Source of the DNA: Verrucomicrobia bacterium UBA4286
GTDB lineage: Bacteria > Verrucomicrobiota > Kiritimatiellia > RFP12 > UBA1067
NCBI GenBank assembly: GCA_002395905.1
Contig: DGVK01000059.1
Span: 1 to 6,402, forward strand
Direction: 5' to 3'
Length of the DNA: 6,402 nt
Shown here: positions 1 to 6,175 of the stretch, one piece after another
Layout: every line of letters begins with the position of its first letter
Numbering within the stretch: the stretch's first letter is position 1
Position numbers and translations under genes: made by a program
Notes under the pieces: model-generated
Databases searched by the model: none
Seen by the model: only the letters and a program-made list of their open reading frames with translations
What the model was told of the DNA's origin: nothing

Positions 1-666
1 TACGCCATGGCCGAGATGCAGGGCAAGCGCCAGAACATCGCCGTGTCCAGATCGCGCTTCTACAGAAAGAACGACAACGCCCACGTCGAGCAGAAGAACG
101 GATCCGTGGTCAGGGAACTCTTCGGGGAGCTTCGCATCGACTGCCTCGACCTCGAAGACGACCTGAGGCGCCTCGAATCCGAATGGTCGGACTATTGCAA
201 CTTCTTCCGCCCGACAAAGATGATCGTCGCGAAAATCAAGAAGCCCGACGGCAAGGGCTATGCCCGCAAATACCAGGAAGGCGGCCCGCGGACGCCATAT
301 CAGCGAGTCCTTGAGTCGGGAATACTCAGCGAGTCTGAAGCAGAGGCGCTCAAAAGGCGCTACGAGAGCATGAACGGAATCCAGCTCTACCAGCAGGTCG
401 TACGCAGGCTGAAGCGCATTCTCAGACGGCAGGAGAGCTGGAGAGAGCAGCAGCGGCAATCCCAGAGGCTGTTCCATGAGGCCCGGCTCGCGGACTCGGC
501 GCTTCGCGCCGCCCCTTCGGGGACGTCCGCTTCTCCGGGCCTCATGGACGGAGCCGTCGACCTCCGCCCTCGCCCTTTCAGCACCCGCCAACGCAAGCTC
601 AAGAGTGTCCAGCAATTGACGAACCAAAAGAACAAACGTCAACTACAGGGTGCACGTTCTACTTGA
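1..666 (+). CDS. DDE-type transposase/integrase, C-terminal part (5' end outside window)
   Basis: This is the C-terminal part of a mobile-element transposase with an rve-like (retroviral integrase-type) DDE catalytic core. The frame is open to base 1, so the gene starts upstream and the first ATG at 7 is internal. Counting from that ATG, the motif KNDNAHVEQKN (residues 21-31) is typical of the last catalytic block, and Glu28 is the likely third acidic residue. The following NFFRPT (65-70), KYQEGGPRTPYQR (88-100) and an Arg-rich helical stretch (about 112-150) fit the C-terminal region of such transposases as I know them. From about residue 157 the protein looks unconserved and Ala/Ser/Pro-rich, and this part is encoded by a strongly palindromic DNA element (473-548). 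The stop codon lies inside a TTGACGAACC repeat, and only 14 bp separate it from the convergent sigma-like gene. The transposase class is fairly sure; the exact IS family is not. Confidence 0.8.
   Translation, partial: YAMAEMQGKRQNIAVSRSRFYRKNDNAHVEQKNGSVVRELFGELRIDCLDLEDDLRRLESEWSDYCNFFRPTKMIVAKIKKPDGKGYARKYQEGGPRTPYQRVLESGILSESEAEALKRRYESMNGIQLYQQVVRRLKRILRRQESWREQQRQSQRLFHEARLADSALRAAPSGTSASPGLMDGAVDLRPRPFSTRQRKLKSVQQLTNQKNKRQLQGARST
473..548. repeat. 76-bp structured palindromic element with three-way-junction fold
   Basis: The outer arms 473-486 and 535-548 are perfect inverted repeats over 14 bp. Inside them, 490-495 (GCGGAC) pairs with 525-530 (GTCCGC). Within that lie two hairpins back to back: CGGCGC/GCGCCG (497-502 with 506-511) and CCCC/GGGG (512-515 with 519-522), each closed by a TTC loop. 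Thirty base pairs form within 76 nt, giving a cloverleaf-like three-way junction possible on either strand. It is read through in frame by the transposase, encoding roughly residues 157-181. It could be a dispersed palindromic repeat (REP- or RPE-like), a structured RNA at the 3' end of the transposase gene, or a DNA hairpin used by the element. The pairing is seen directly; identity and function are unknown. Confidence 0.75.
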
Positions 667-672
667 CGAACC
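616..672. repeat. TTGACG motif cluster at probable right end of the mobile element
   Basis: TTGACGAACC occurs twice as an exact direct repeat (616-625 and 663-672, start to start 47 bp). An inverted CGTCAA lies between them at 637-642. The hexamer TTGACG therefore appears three times in alternating orientation, and 616-621 can pair with 637-642. GTCAA (638-642) can also pair with TTGAC (663-667). The cluster overlaps the end of the transposase gene, whose TGA stop (664-666) is inside the second copy. It is plausible as transposase-binding sites or the terminal region of the insertion element. The left end is not in the window, so the boundary cannot be tested here. Confidence 0.45.
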
Positions 673-680
673 GGGCCGCG

Positions 681-1283
681 TCACCTGCAGCTCTTCGGCG
701 GGTGGGCGTCGTGGTAGGCGTAGCGCCGGCGCATGAACTTCACCGACCGGGAGAACATCTGGTCGACGTTCGCGGCGGACGACACGTCGAGGAATTCCTT
801 GACCTCTTCGCTCGAAAAGAAGAAACGCGTCTTGAGCAGATGGATGTAGCACCTCTCGGGATCCTCGTTCCACAGCTCGCGAAAGCACCAAAGCGTCATC
901 TGCCAGGCTTCGCGCCGCACGACTTCGTGGTCGTGCTTCGGCAGGGCCATCGCCTCGCTTTCGCCCTCGCCGTCCTGATGAGCGCCCTCAATCGATATCT
1001 CGCCGTGTTTGTTGGGGTCGGCGTTGAGAACATAGCCGCGCACATACGTCCTAAGCCATCCCTGGAAGCTCCCGCCGTCGTCGCGATAGAGGTCGATCTT
1101 GCGTTTCGCGAACATATCCTCGTAGAGCATCCCCATCAGGTCGTCGGCCGTTATGGAGTAGCGCTTCATCATCTCGGCGCTTCTGAGGGACTTCGACTCG
1201 GGCTCGACGACGCGTTCCCACACAAGCTTCCACCCGGCGTCGTCGCCGGCTTTCACCGATTCGTACCATTCATGGTCGGTCAT
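681..1283 (-). CDS. Divergent ECF-like RNA polymerase sigma factor (putative)
   Basis: A 200-residue protein without signal peptide or membrane segments. Residues 47-85 resemble sigma-70 region 2, with the DDLMGMLYEDMF helix and GSFQGWLRTYVRGYV close to the usual GSFxxWL pattern. An acidic linker (about 98-120) follows. Residues 128-187 resemble region 4: a helical pair ending in FFSSEEVKEFLDVSSAANVD (154-173) as a likely helix-turn-helix, then FSRSVKFMRRR. This order and length match ECF-type sigma factors, but similarity is weak and the DNA-binding helix is not the usual one, so it could be a sigma-like regulator of another kind. The ATG at 1283 is preceded by a strong GGAGGAG site 5 nt away. 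The gene lies 28 nt after the small gene ending at 1312 and is probably cotranscribed with it. No anti-sigma gene with a transmembrane segment is visible nearby. Confidence 0.6.
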   Translation of the reverse strand: MTDHEWYESVKAGDDAGWKLVWERVVEPESKSLRSAEMMKRYSITADDLMGMLYEDMFAKRKIDLYRDDGGSFQGWLRTYVRGYVLNADPNKHGEISIEGAHQDGEGESEAMALPKHDHEVVRREAWQMTLWCFRELWNEDPERCYIHLLKTRFFFSSEEVKEFLDVSSAANVDQMFSRSVKFMRRRYAYHDAHPPKSCR

Positions 1284-1288
1284 TGAAT

Positions 1289-1295
1289 CTCCTCC
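1289..1295 (-). promoter_or_regulatory. Ribosome binding site GGAGGAG for the sigma-like gene
   Basis: GGAGGAG on the minus strand ends 5 nt before the ATG at 1283. It fixes the start codon and supports the minus-strand reading over the open plus-strand frame in the same region. Confidence 0.8.
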
Positions 1296-1311
1296 GTCCC
1301 GACGGGCCGCG

Positions 1312-1632
1312 TCACGCGAAAGTCAGTCCGCCGGGGATGGGCTCCGGCACGTCCTTGCGGTGCAGCCACAGGCCGGTCTCGTGCTTCCCCTTCACGAAAT
1401 CGGCGTATGATATGCGAGCATGTCCGTCGCACACGGCAAGCCTCTTGCCGGCGAACTCCAGCACGCCCTCGCGAACAGGCGCGCCGCCGCCCTGCGTCAC
1501 TTCGATCGGCAGGATGCTGGACGCGTCCGCCCCGCCGGGGAACGTAAGTTTCGCGATCCAGCATCCCTCGGGCTCGTGGGTCGGCTGCGACATGAACGTA
1601 AAAGTGATGGTCTTGCCTTCTGGCGTTTTCAT
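1312..1632 (-). CDS. Small beta-rich protein of unknown function, paired with the sigma-like gene
   Basis: A 106-residue protein that I do not recognise as a named family. It has no signal peptide or membrane segment. It looks rich in beta strands, with alternating hydrophobic segments (KTITFTFMS at 7-15, CWIAKLTF at 24-31, a GVLEFAGKRLAV stretch) and several Gly-Gly turns. The C-terminal half contains WLHRKDVPEPIPGGLTF, which looks like a conserved motif. The start at 1632 is chosen because the only other upstream start (GTG at 1674) lies upstream of the TATAAT box. There is no good Shine-Dalgarno sequence, and only 10 nt separate the box from the ATG, so translation may be from an almost leaderless mRNA. 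A second possible start is the ATG at 1593. It precedes the sigma-like gene by 28 nt and may work with it, but no function can be stated. Confidence 0.7.
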   Translation of the reverse strand: MKTPEGKTITFTFMSQPTHEPEGCWIAKLTFPGGADASSILPIEVTQGGGAPVREGVLEFAGKRLAVCDGHARISYADFVKGKHETGLWLHRKDVPEPIPGGLTFA

Positions 1633-1642
1633 AGGTTGCTCT

Positions 1643-1653
1643 ATTATACCATA
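1643..1653 (-). promoter_or_regulatory. Promoter -10 region TATGGTATAAT for the two-gene sigma-like unit
   Basis: The minus strand reads TATGGTATAAT with a perfect TATAAT at 1648-1643. The same 11 bases occur before the esterase gene (3377-3367). No convincing -35 box lies 16-18 nt upstream, where the sequence is GC-rich. The short AT-rich island stands out against its surroundings. The box lies 10 nt from the ATG at 1632, predicting a leader of only a few bases. Confidence 0.55.
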
Positions 1654-1662
1654 ATACGCGCA

Positions 1663-1711
1663 GCGCCGGCGCACGCCGCGCGAATCCCGCCGAAGACGCG
1701 GAACGTCGCGG
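1663..1711. other. GC-rich intergenic inverted repeats downstream of the esterase gene
   Basis: The 88-bp gap between the esterase stop and the next start holds a perfect 10-bp palindrome GCGCCGGCGC (1663-1672). It also holds a bulged hairpin in which GACG (1695-1698) pairs with CGTC (1704-1707) and CCGC (1687-1690) with GCGG (1708-1711). It is placed where a terminator for the esterase would be expected on the minus strand. No T-tract follows, so it is not a standard intrinsic terminator, and such GC-rich pairings arise easily by chance. Confidence 0.25.
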
Positions 1712-1720
1712 CGCCCCCCG

Positions 1721-3310
1721 TCAAAGCGCCGGCGCCTTGAGCGCGGCCGCCGCGAGATCTGCGAACGCCGCCTTGTCGCGCGGATGCACGTCGTGCATCT
1801 CGCCCAGCCCCGCCGCGAACGTGTCGACGAATATCGCGCCGGTCTCTTCGCACACCTGCCGCTGGACGGCGCGATACTGCTCCCACGGACGGTTCATCCG
1901 CGGCAGACCGATCATCACGAACAGCGTTTTCGCGTCTCCGCGCAGCTCCGCGACAAGCGCGCGCAAAGTCTCCAGCTGATATTCCCGCGGCGTCGGCATG
2001 TCGGGCGCGACGCACGTCGTCGCATTCGATTCGCCCTGATACCAGAGAATGCCGTCAAGCGAAAGGCCGCTTTCCCTGATGCGTGCGATGCCGTTGTCGT
2101 ACATTTTCGAGACGGGCCACCAGTAGGCCTCCTCCGTGTTCGTGCGGCGGCGCGGATATTCGCGCGCGACCCAGGCGCACGGGAAGTCCTTGTTTTGGTC
2201 GAGGCGGTGGCGGTTCGTCGCAATCGCGGCAAGATGCGGATAGAGCGGCTTTCCGTCCTTCCCGACGGCGCACATCGTCTGTTCCGAAAGGAACGATTCC
2301 GTCGGCGCGCCACCGGCCGCGACGTAGAGCAGGCGGACCTGACCGTGGATCGCCTCGGCACGGCGGATTGCGAACGAGACGCCGAACGCGCTCTTTGCCA
2401 GGGCATTCTCGCGGGTCAGCTTTGTCCATTCACCCGTGTTGAAGTCCCAGAAGCGGACGTCCACGCGGTCCAGCCGCTCAAGTTCCTTCCGCACCCGTTC
2501 CTTCTCGGCGGGCGTCGCATTGAACTCGCCCCAGCCCTTCTGCATGTTCGACTGCCCGGCGCAAAGCCAGGTCTCGACGCGCAGCATCTTCGTGACGAGC
2601 CGCGGAATCGGCTGTCCGCCCGCACCGCCCGTCAGCGCCTTGAACGTCGCCTCGGCGATGAGGCGCGCGCCCTCGGCGTTCGGGTGGATCTTGTCGCGGG
2701 CGAAGATGACGTCCATCCCTTCGCGCAGAGGCTCCTGCATGTCGATACCTGTCGCGCCGGTTCTGGACGCGACCGCCTCCAGGTCGCGCTGCATGAGGAA
2801 CGGTTCAGGACTGCGGTAGAATTTCTGTCCCTCCGCGAGCGGCGAGAGCTTCGTCCATATATAGAGCCGTTTCGCGCCTTGCGCCTTGTAGTCGCCAAGG
2901 AGGGCGCAGTAGTCGTCGGCGAACTGTCCGCGGCGCCGGCCGCCGGTGTATTCATTTATGTATTCGCCGCAGTCGTTGATGCCGAGATTGCATATCACGA
3001 CATCAGGGCGCCATTCAAGCGCGGCGGCGTGTTCCTTCATCCACCGGTAGCCGCGCTTCTCGCTGCCGCGCATCGAGTCGAGATAGACGCCGCGCCCCGA
3101 ATTGCCGAAGTTACGCACCTCGTATCGTCCGGGGAAGCTGCGGTCCAGCAGTTCCTGCAGACGGGCGGGATATGATTCGGCCGCGCGGTCGGCCAGCCCG
3201 AGCCCGTAGGTTATTGAATCGCCGACGCAGGCCACTTTCGTCTTCCCGCCGGCCGCTGCGCAGAGCGTAAGCATGGCGGTCGCCGCCACAATGATGACAC
3301 GTACTTGCAT
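1721..3310 (-). CDS. Secreted tandem esterase: GDSL/SGNH domain plus sialate O-acetylesterase-like (SASA) domain
   Basis: A 529-residue exported enzyme with two esterase domains. Residues 1-20 are a hydrophobic signal peptide, probably cleaved after the AAA near 18-20. Domain 1 (about 24-228) carries the SGNH blocks: GDSITYG with nucleophile Ser32, FGNSG (68-72), GIND with Asn112, and DKIHP with Asp206 and His209. Domain 2 (about 245-525) matches the SASA family: WLCAGQSNM with Ser254, GGAP (333-336), GILWYQGESNA (420-430) and HDVHP with Asp507 and His509. Both catalytic sets look complete. Members of these families remove acetyl or other acyl groups from glycans, such as sialic acid, xylan or pectin. 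The substrate cannot be told here, and no glycoside hydrolase lies nearby. The start at 3310 is chosen for its AAGGAG site and signal peptide. The gene has its own TATAAT box and may also be read through from the MATE gene. Confidence 0.9.
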   Translation of the reverse strand: MQVRVIIVAATAMLTLCAAAGGKTKVACVGDSITYGLGLADRAAESYPARLQELLDRSFPGRYEVRNFGNSGRGVYLDSMRGSEKRGYRWMKEHAAALEWRPDVVICNLGINDCGEYINEYTGGRRRGQFADDYCALLGDYKAQGAKRLYIWTKLSPLAEGQKFYRSPEPFLMQRDLEAVASRTGATGIDMQEPLREGMDVIFARDKIHPNAEGARLIAEATFKALTGGAGGQPIPRLVTKMLRVETWLCAGQSNMQKGWGEFNATPAEKERVRKELERLDRVDVRFWDFNTGEWTKLTRENALAKSAFGVSFAIRRAEAIHGQVRLLYVAAGGAPTESFLSEQTMCAVGKDGKPLYPHLAAIATNRHRLDQNKDFPCAWVAREYPRRRTNTEEAYWWPVSKMYDNGIARIRESGLSLDGILWYQGESNATTCVAPDMPTPREYQLETLRALVAELRGDAKTLFVMIGLPRMNRPWEQYRAVQRQVCEETGAIFVDTFAAGLGEMHDVHPRDKAAFADLAAAALKAPAL

Positions 3311-3317
3311 GTGCACA

Positions 3318-3323
3318 CTCCTT
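3318..3323 (-). promoter_or_regulatory. Ribosome binding site AAGGAG for the esterase gene
   Basis: AAGGAG on the minus strand ends 7 nt before the ATG at 3310. This spacing decides for that start over an upstream GTG at 3355. Confidence 0.8.
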
Positions 3324-3366
3324 GGTCTTGTCTGCGGATGCTTCAACTGTCGCACCCCCGCCGCAC

Positions 3367-3377
3367 ATTATACCATA
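3367..3377 (-). promoter_or_regulatory. Promoter -10 region TATGGTATAAT for the esterase gene
   Basis: The minus strand reads TATGGTATAAT, identical over 11 bases to the element at 1653-1643. The TATAAT hexamer (3372-3367) contains the TAA stop codon of the MATE gene (3370-3368). A start site about 7 nt further on gives a leader of about 50 nt carrying the AAGGAG site. No clear -35 box was found. Confidence 0.5.
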
Positions 3378-4807
3378 TTCACCGCGAGCGCAGGCTGCCG
3401 GCGGTCGCGCACGCGAGAGAGAAAGCGCATGTGCAGAAGTATCGGCACGACTGTCATCAGGCAGCAGAGGGCGTCCGATAAAGGCATTGAAAGCCATACT
3501 GCGAAGGCGTGGTCTTCCATAAAATAAGGAAGGAACCATGCTACCGGCAGCAGGCACGCGCCCTGCCTGAGAGTGGAAAGGACGATCGCCGTCTTCGGCC
3601 GGCCGATCGACTGGAAGTAGGTGGTCGCGACGACGTTCAGCCCTATGCACCACAGCATGCAGTTCGAAACCTGCAGGTCGCGTGAGGCGATGGCGAGCAG
3701 CGACGGATTGTCTGCCGGGACGAAAAGCCGCGCCAGAATGCGCGGGAACGGCGGCACGACCTGCACGACGCATGCCGCGATGCAGAGCGCCGTCGTAACC
3801 CAGAAGCCGAGGACGAGCGCGTCTTTCACGCGGCGGAAGTTGCGCGCGCCCCAGTTGTAGCCGATTATCGGCTGGATTCCCTGCTGTGCGCCGAGTATCG
3901 GCAGGACGACGAGAATCATGACGCTCTGGAACACGCCGAGCGACGCGATCTGGGTGGTCGCGGCCGCTTCGTCCGCCGCCCATTTTGCGAACGCCGCAGG
4001 AAGCGCTACGTTTATAAGCGCACCGAGAAGCTGCTGCAGAAACGGAGCGAAACCGATCCCGCAGGGTTTCGCCAGACAGCCGCGGTGGAAGCCTATGCGC
4101 CGCCAGCGCAAGCGCACCACCGAGCGCCCCGAAAGATAGCGGTGCAGAGCGAACGCGCAGCTCGCAGCCATGGCGATCGTCGTCGCCCACGCCGCGCCGT
4201 CGACACCCATTCCCAGCCAGAAGATGAAGACGGGGTCGAGGACGAGATTCGTTCCGAAGCCGACGATCATGCATGTCATCGAACCGATCGCGCCGCCCTC
4301 CGCGCGCATGAGCGCCGAAAAGCCGAAGGCGAGGTGGGAAAAGAGGTGGGAAAAGAGGACGATCTTGAGGTAGCTGCGCGCGCAATCGAACGCCTCGGCG
4401 CTCACCCCGCCCCCGCCGCACCAGCCGAGAACGGTGTCGATGTTGAAGAAGACGAGAGGCGGGAGAGTGACGAAAAACGCCAGCTTGAAGGCGACCAGCT
4501 GTCCAAGTATCTTCTCGCATGCGACACGGTCGCCCTCGCCGAGTTTGATCGACATGACCGCCGCATGCCCCGCGCCGACGAAAACGCCGAACGCCCCGAA
4601 AAGCATCATGACAGGGAACACCAGCGTGAGGCCGGCCATCGCCGCCTCGCCGCAGCCGTGACCGATATAGAAGCGGTCGACAACCGAGTAGAGCGCGTTG
4701 AGCGACATCGCCACAAGCGCCGGCCACGAATACTTTAAAAGGAGCCTGCCCAGACTGCCTGCTGCAAGCTCCTCCAAATTTTTCTTCGCTCCTCCGAACG
4801 CAGCCAT
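3368..4807 (-). CDS. MATE-family multidrug/Na+-type efflux protein (MepA/DinF-like)
   Basis: A 479-residue inner-membrane protein with about 12 predicted hydrophobic segments, the usual MATE length and topology. Family signatures are SVVDRFYIGHG (41-51) at the first helix and loop, NLVLDPVFIFWLGMGVDGAA (187-206), GIQPIIGYNWGARN (310-323) opening the second half, and YFQSIGRPKTA (397-407). MATE proteins export drugs or metabolites in exchange for Na+ or H+; the substrate here is unknown. The ATG at 4807 shares one base with the TGA stop of the lipoprotein gene (TGATG). No Shine-Dalgarno site is seen, so translation is probably coupled. An in-frame upstream start at 4909 would overlap the lipoprotein gene by about 100 nt and adds a non-MATE-like Arg-rich tail, so it was rejected. 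The stop codon lies within the -10 box of the next gene. Confidence 0.92.
   Translation of the reverse strand: MAAFGGAKKNLEELAAGSLGRLLLKYSWPALVAMSLNALYSVVDRFYIGHGCGEAAMAGLTLVFPVMMLFGAFGVFVGAGHAAVMSIKLGEGDRVACEKILGQLVAFKLAFFVTLPPLVFFNIDTVLGWCGGGGVSAEAFDCARSYLKIVLFSHLFSHLAFGFSALMRAEGGAIGSMTCMIVGFGTNLVLDPVFIFWLGMGVDGAAWATTIAMAASCAFALHRYLSGRSVVRLRWRRIGFHRGCLAKPCGIGFAPFLQQLLGALINVALPAAFAKWAADEAAATTQIASLGVFQSVMILVVLPILGAQQGIQPIIGYNWGARNFRRVKDALVLGFWVTTALCIAACVVQVVPPFPRILARLFVPADNPSLLAIASRDLQVSNCMLWCIGLNVVATTYFQSIGRPKTAIVLSTLRQGACLLPVAWFLPYFMEDHAFAVWLSMPLSDALCCLMTVVPILLHMRFLSRVRDRRQPALAVNMV
4331..4358. repeat. 12-bp tandem repeat within the MATE gene
   Basis: GAGGTGGGAAAA occurs twice in a row (4331-4342, 4343-4354), followed by a further GAGG. 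In the protein it gives SHLFSHLA (153-160) in a membrane segment. The repeat stays in frame. Confidence 0.7.
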
Positions 4808-5418
4808 CAGAAGACTATCGCGACCTTCGGCAGAGCCGCGCGGATGCGCGCCATCTCCCCGGCCGACAGCTTGAGCCCGCCGAGCTGAAGCGACGTGAGG
4901 GTCTTCCATCCGCCAAGGTCCTCCGGCAGCTTTTTGACAAGCGTCTCCGAGAGGGATACGTTCTCAAGCCCCTTCTTGTCGACCAGCCACTGCGGAACCT
5001 CCGAGACGGGGTTCTGCGACAGATCGACATCTGTGAGCGACGGCAGATTCTTCAGCGCCTCGGGAACTTCCGAGAAACGGTTGCCTCTGAGGTATATGCG
5101 GCGCAGCGCGGCGAGTCCCGAAATATCGGGCAGCGTCGAAAGGCGGTTGTTGTTGAGCCGCAACCACTTGAGGCCGGTGAGCGCGACGAGTTCCTGCGGG
5201 AAGACCTCGATCTCGTTGCGGTCGAGGTTCACGTAATCGACGAGGTCGGGCTTGAGCGCGTCGCGATGTGAGGCGAGATCCTTGAGAGACCTGTCCTGCA
5301 GATACACGCGCGCACCTTCCGGAACCGTCCTGCCGGCAGGCGTCGGCTCGTCGAAACAGCCCTGGACCGCCGCAAGCGCGGCGGTCGCGAGGGCCAGTGT
5401 TGCCAGTCGGCGGCGCAT
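4807..5418 (-). CDS. Leucine-rich-repeat lipoprotein
   Basis: A 203-residue predicted lipoprotein. Residues 2-20 form an Arg-led hydrophobic signal ending VQG-Cys21, a slightly irregular lipobox (Gln at -2), so the mature protein is probably lipid-anchored on the periplasmic or outer face of the envelope. After a linker (22-58), about six leucine-rich repeats of 22-24 residues follow, beginning near residues 59, 83, 105, 128, 151 and 174. They have the pattern LxxLxLxxNxLxxLPxxLxxL, as in LKWLRLNNNRLSTLP. The fifth lacks the usual Asn and the sixth is degenerate, likely capping the solenoid. Such repeats usually bind other proteins; the partner is unknown. The ATG lies one base after the tpiA stop (TGA-T-ATG) with no Shine-Dalgarno site, suggesting translational coupling, and its own stop overlaps the MATE start. 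Confidence 0.88.
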   Translation of the reverse strand: MRRRLATLALATAALAAVQGCFDEPTPAGRTVPEGARVYLQDRSLKDLASHRDALKPDLVDYVNLDRNEIEVFPQELVALTGLKWLRLNNNRLSTLPDISGLAALRRIYLRGNRFSEVPEALKNLPSLTDVDLSQNPVSEVPQWLVDKKGLENVSLSETLVKKLPEDLGGWKTLTSLQLGGLKLSAGEMARIRAALPKVAIVF

Positions 5419-5419
5419 A

Positions 5420-6171
<752 letters not shown>

Positions 6172-6175
<4 letters not shown>

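Noticed and set aside
663..1286. Plus-strand frame opposite the sigma-like gene
   Set aside because: The minus-strand gene has a strong GGAGGAG site and sigma-like motifs; the plus frame has low-complexity Val/Ala/Arg composition.
1687..1711. Intrinsic terminator for the esterase gene
   Set aside because: A bulged hairpin exists but no run of T follows on the minus strand, so only a low-confidence structural note is kept.
1784..3175. 463-codon plus-strand frame opposite the esterase gene
   Set aside because: Arg/Ala-rich composition without motifs; the minus-strand frame has two complete esterase domains, a signal peptide and a ribosome site.
3311..3355. Upstream GTG start for the esterase
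   Set aside because: It would put 15 charged residues before the signal peptide and lacks a ribosome site, while 3310 has AAGGAG at 7 nt.
4331..4358. 12-bp tandem repeat as a recent expansion in the MATE gene
   Set aside because: From memory of the family, the helix between YLKI and LMRAEG has the usual length, so the repeat does not seem to have added residues; it is listed only as a feature.
3111..4727. 538-codon minus-strand frame overlapping the MATE gene
   Set aside because: Arg-rich out-of-frame reading of the MATE gene and of the esterase start; no recognisable domain.
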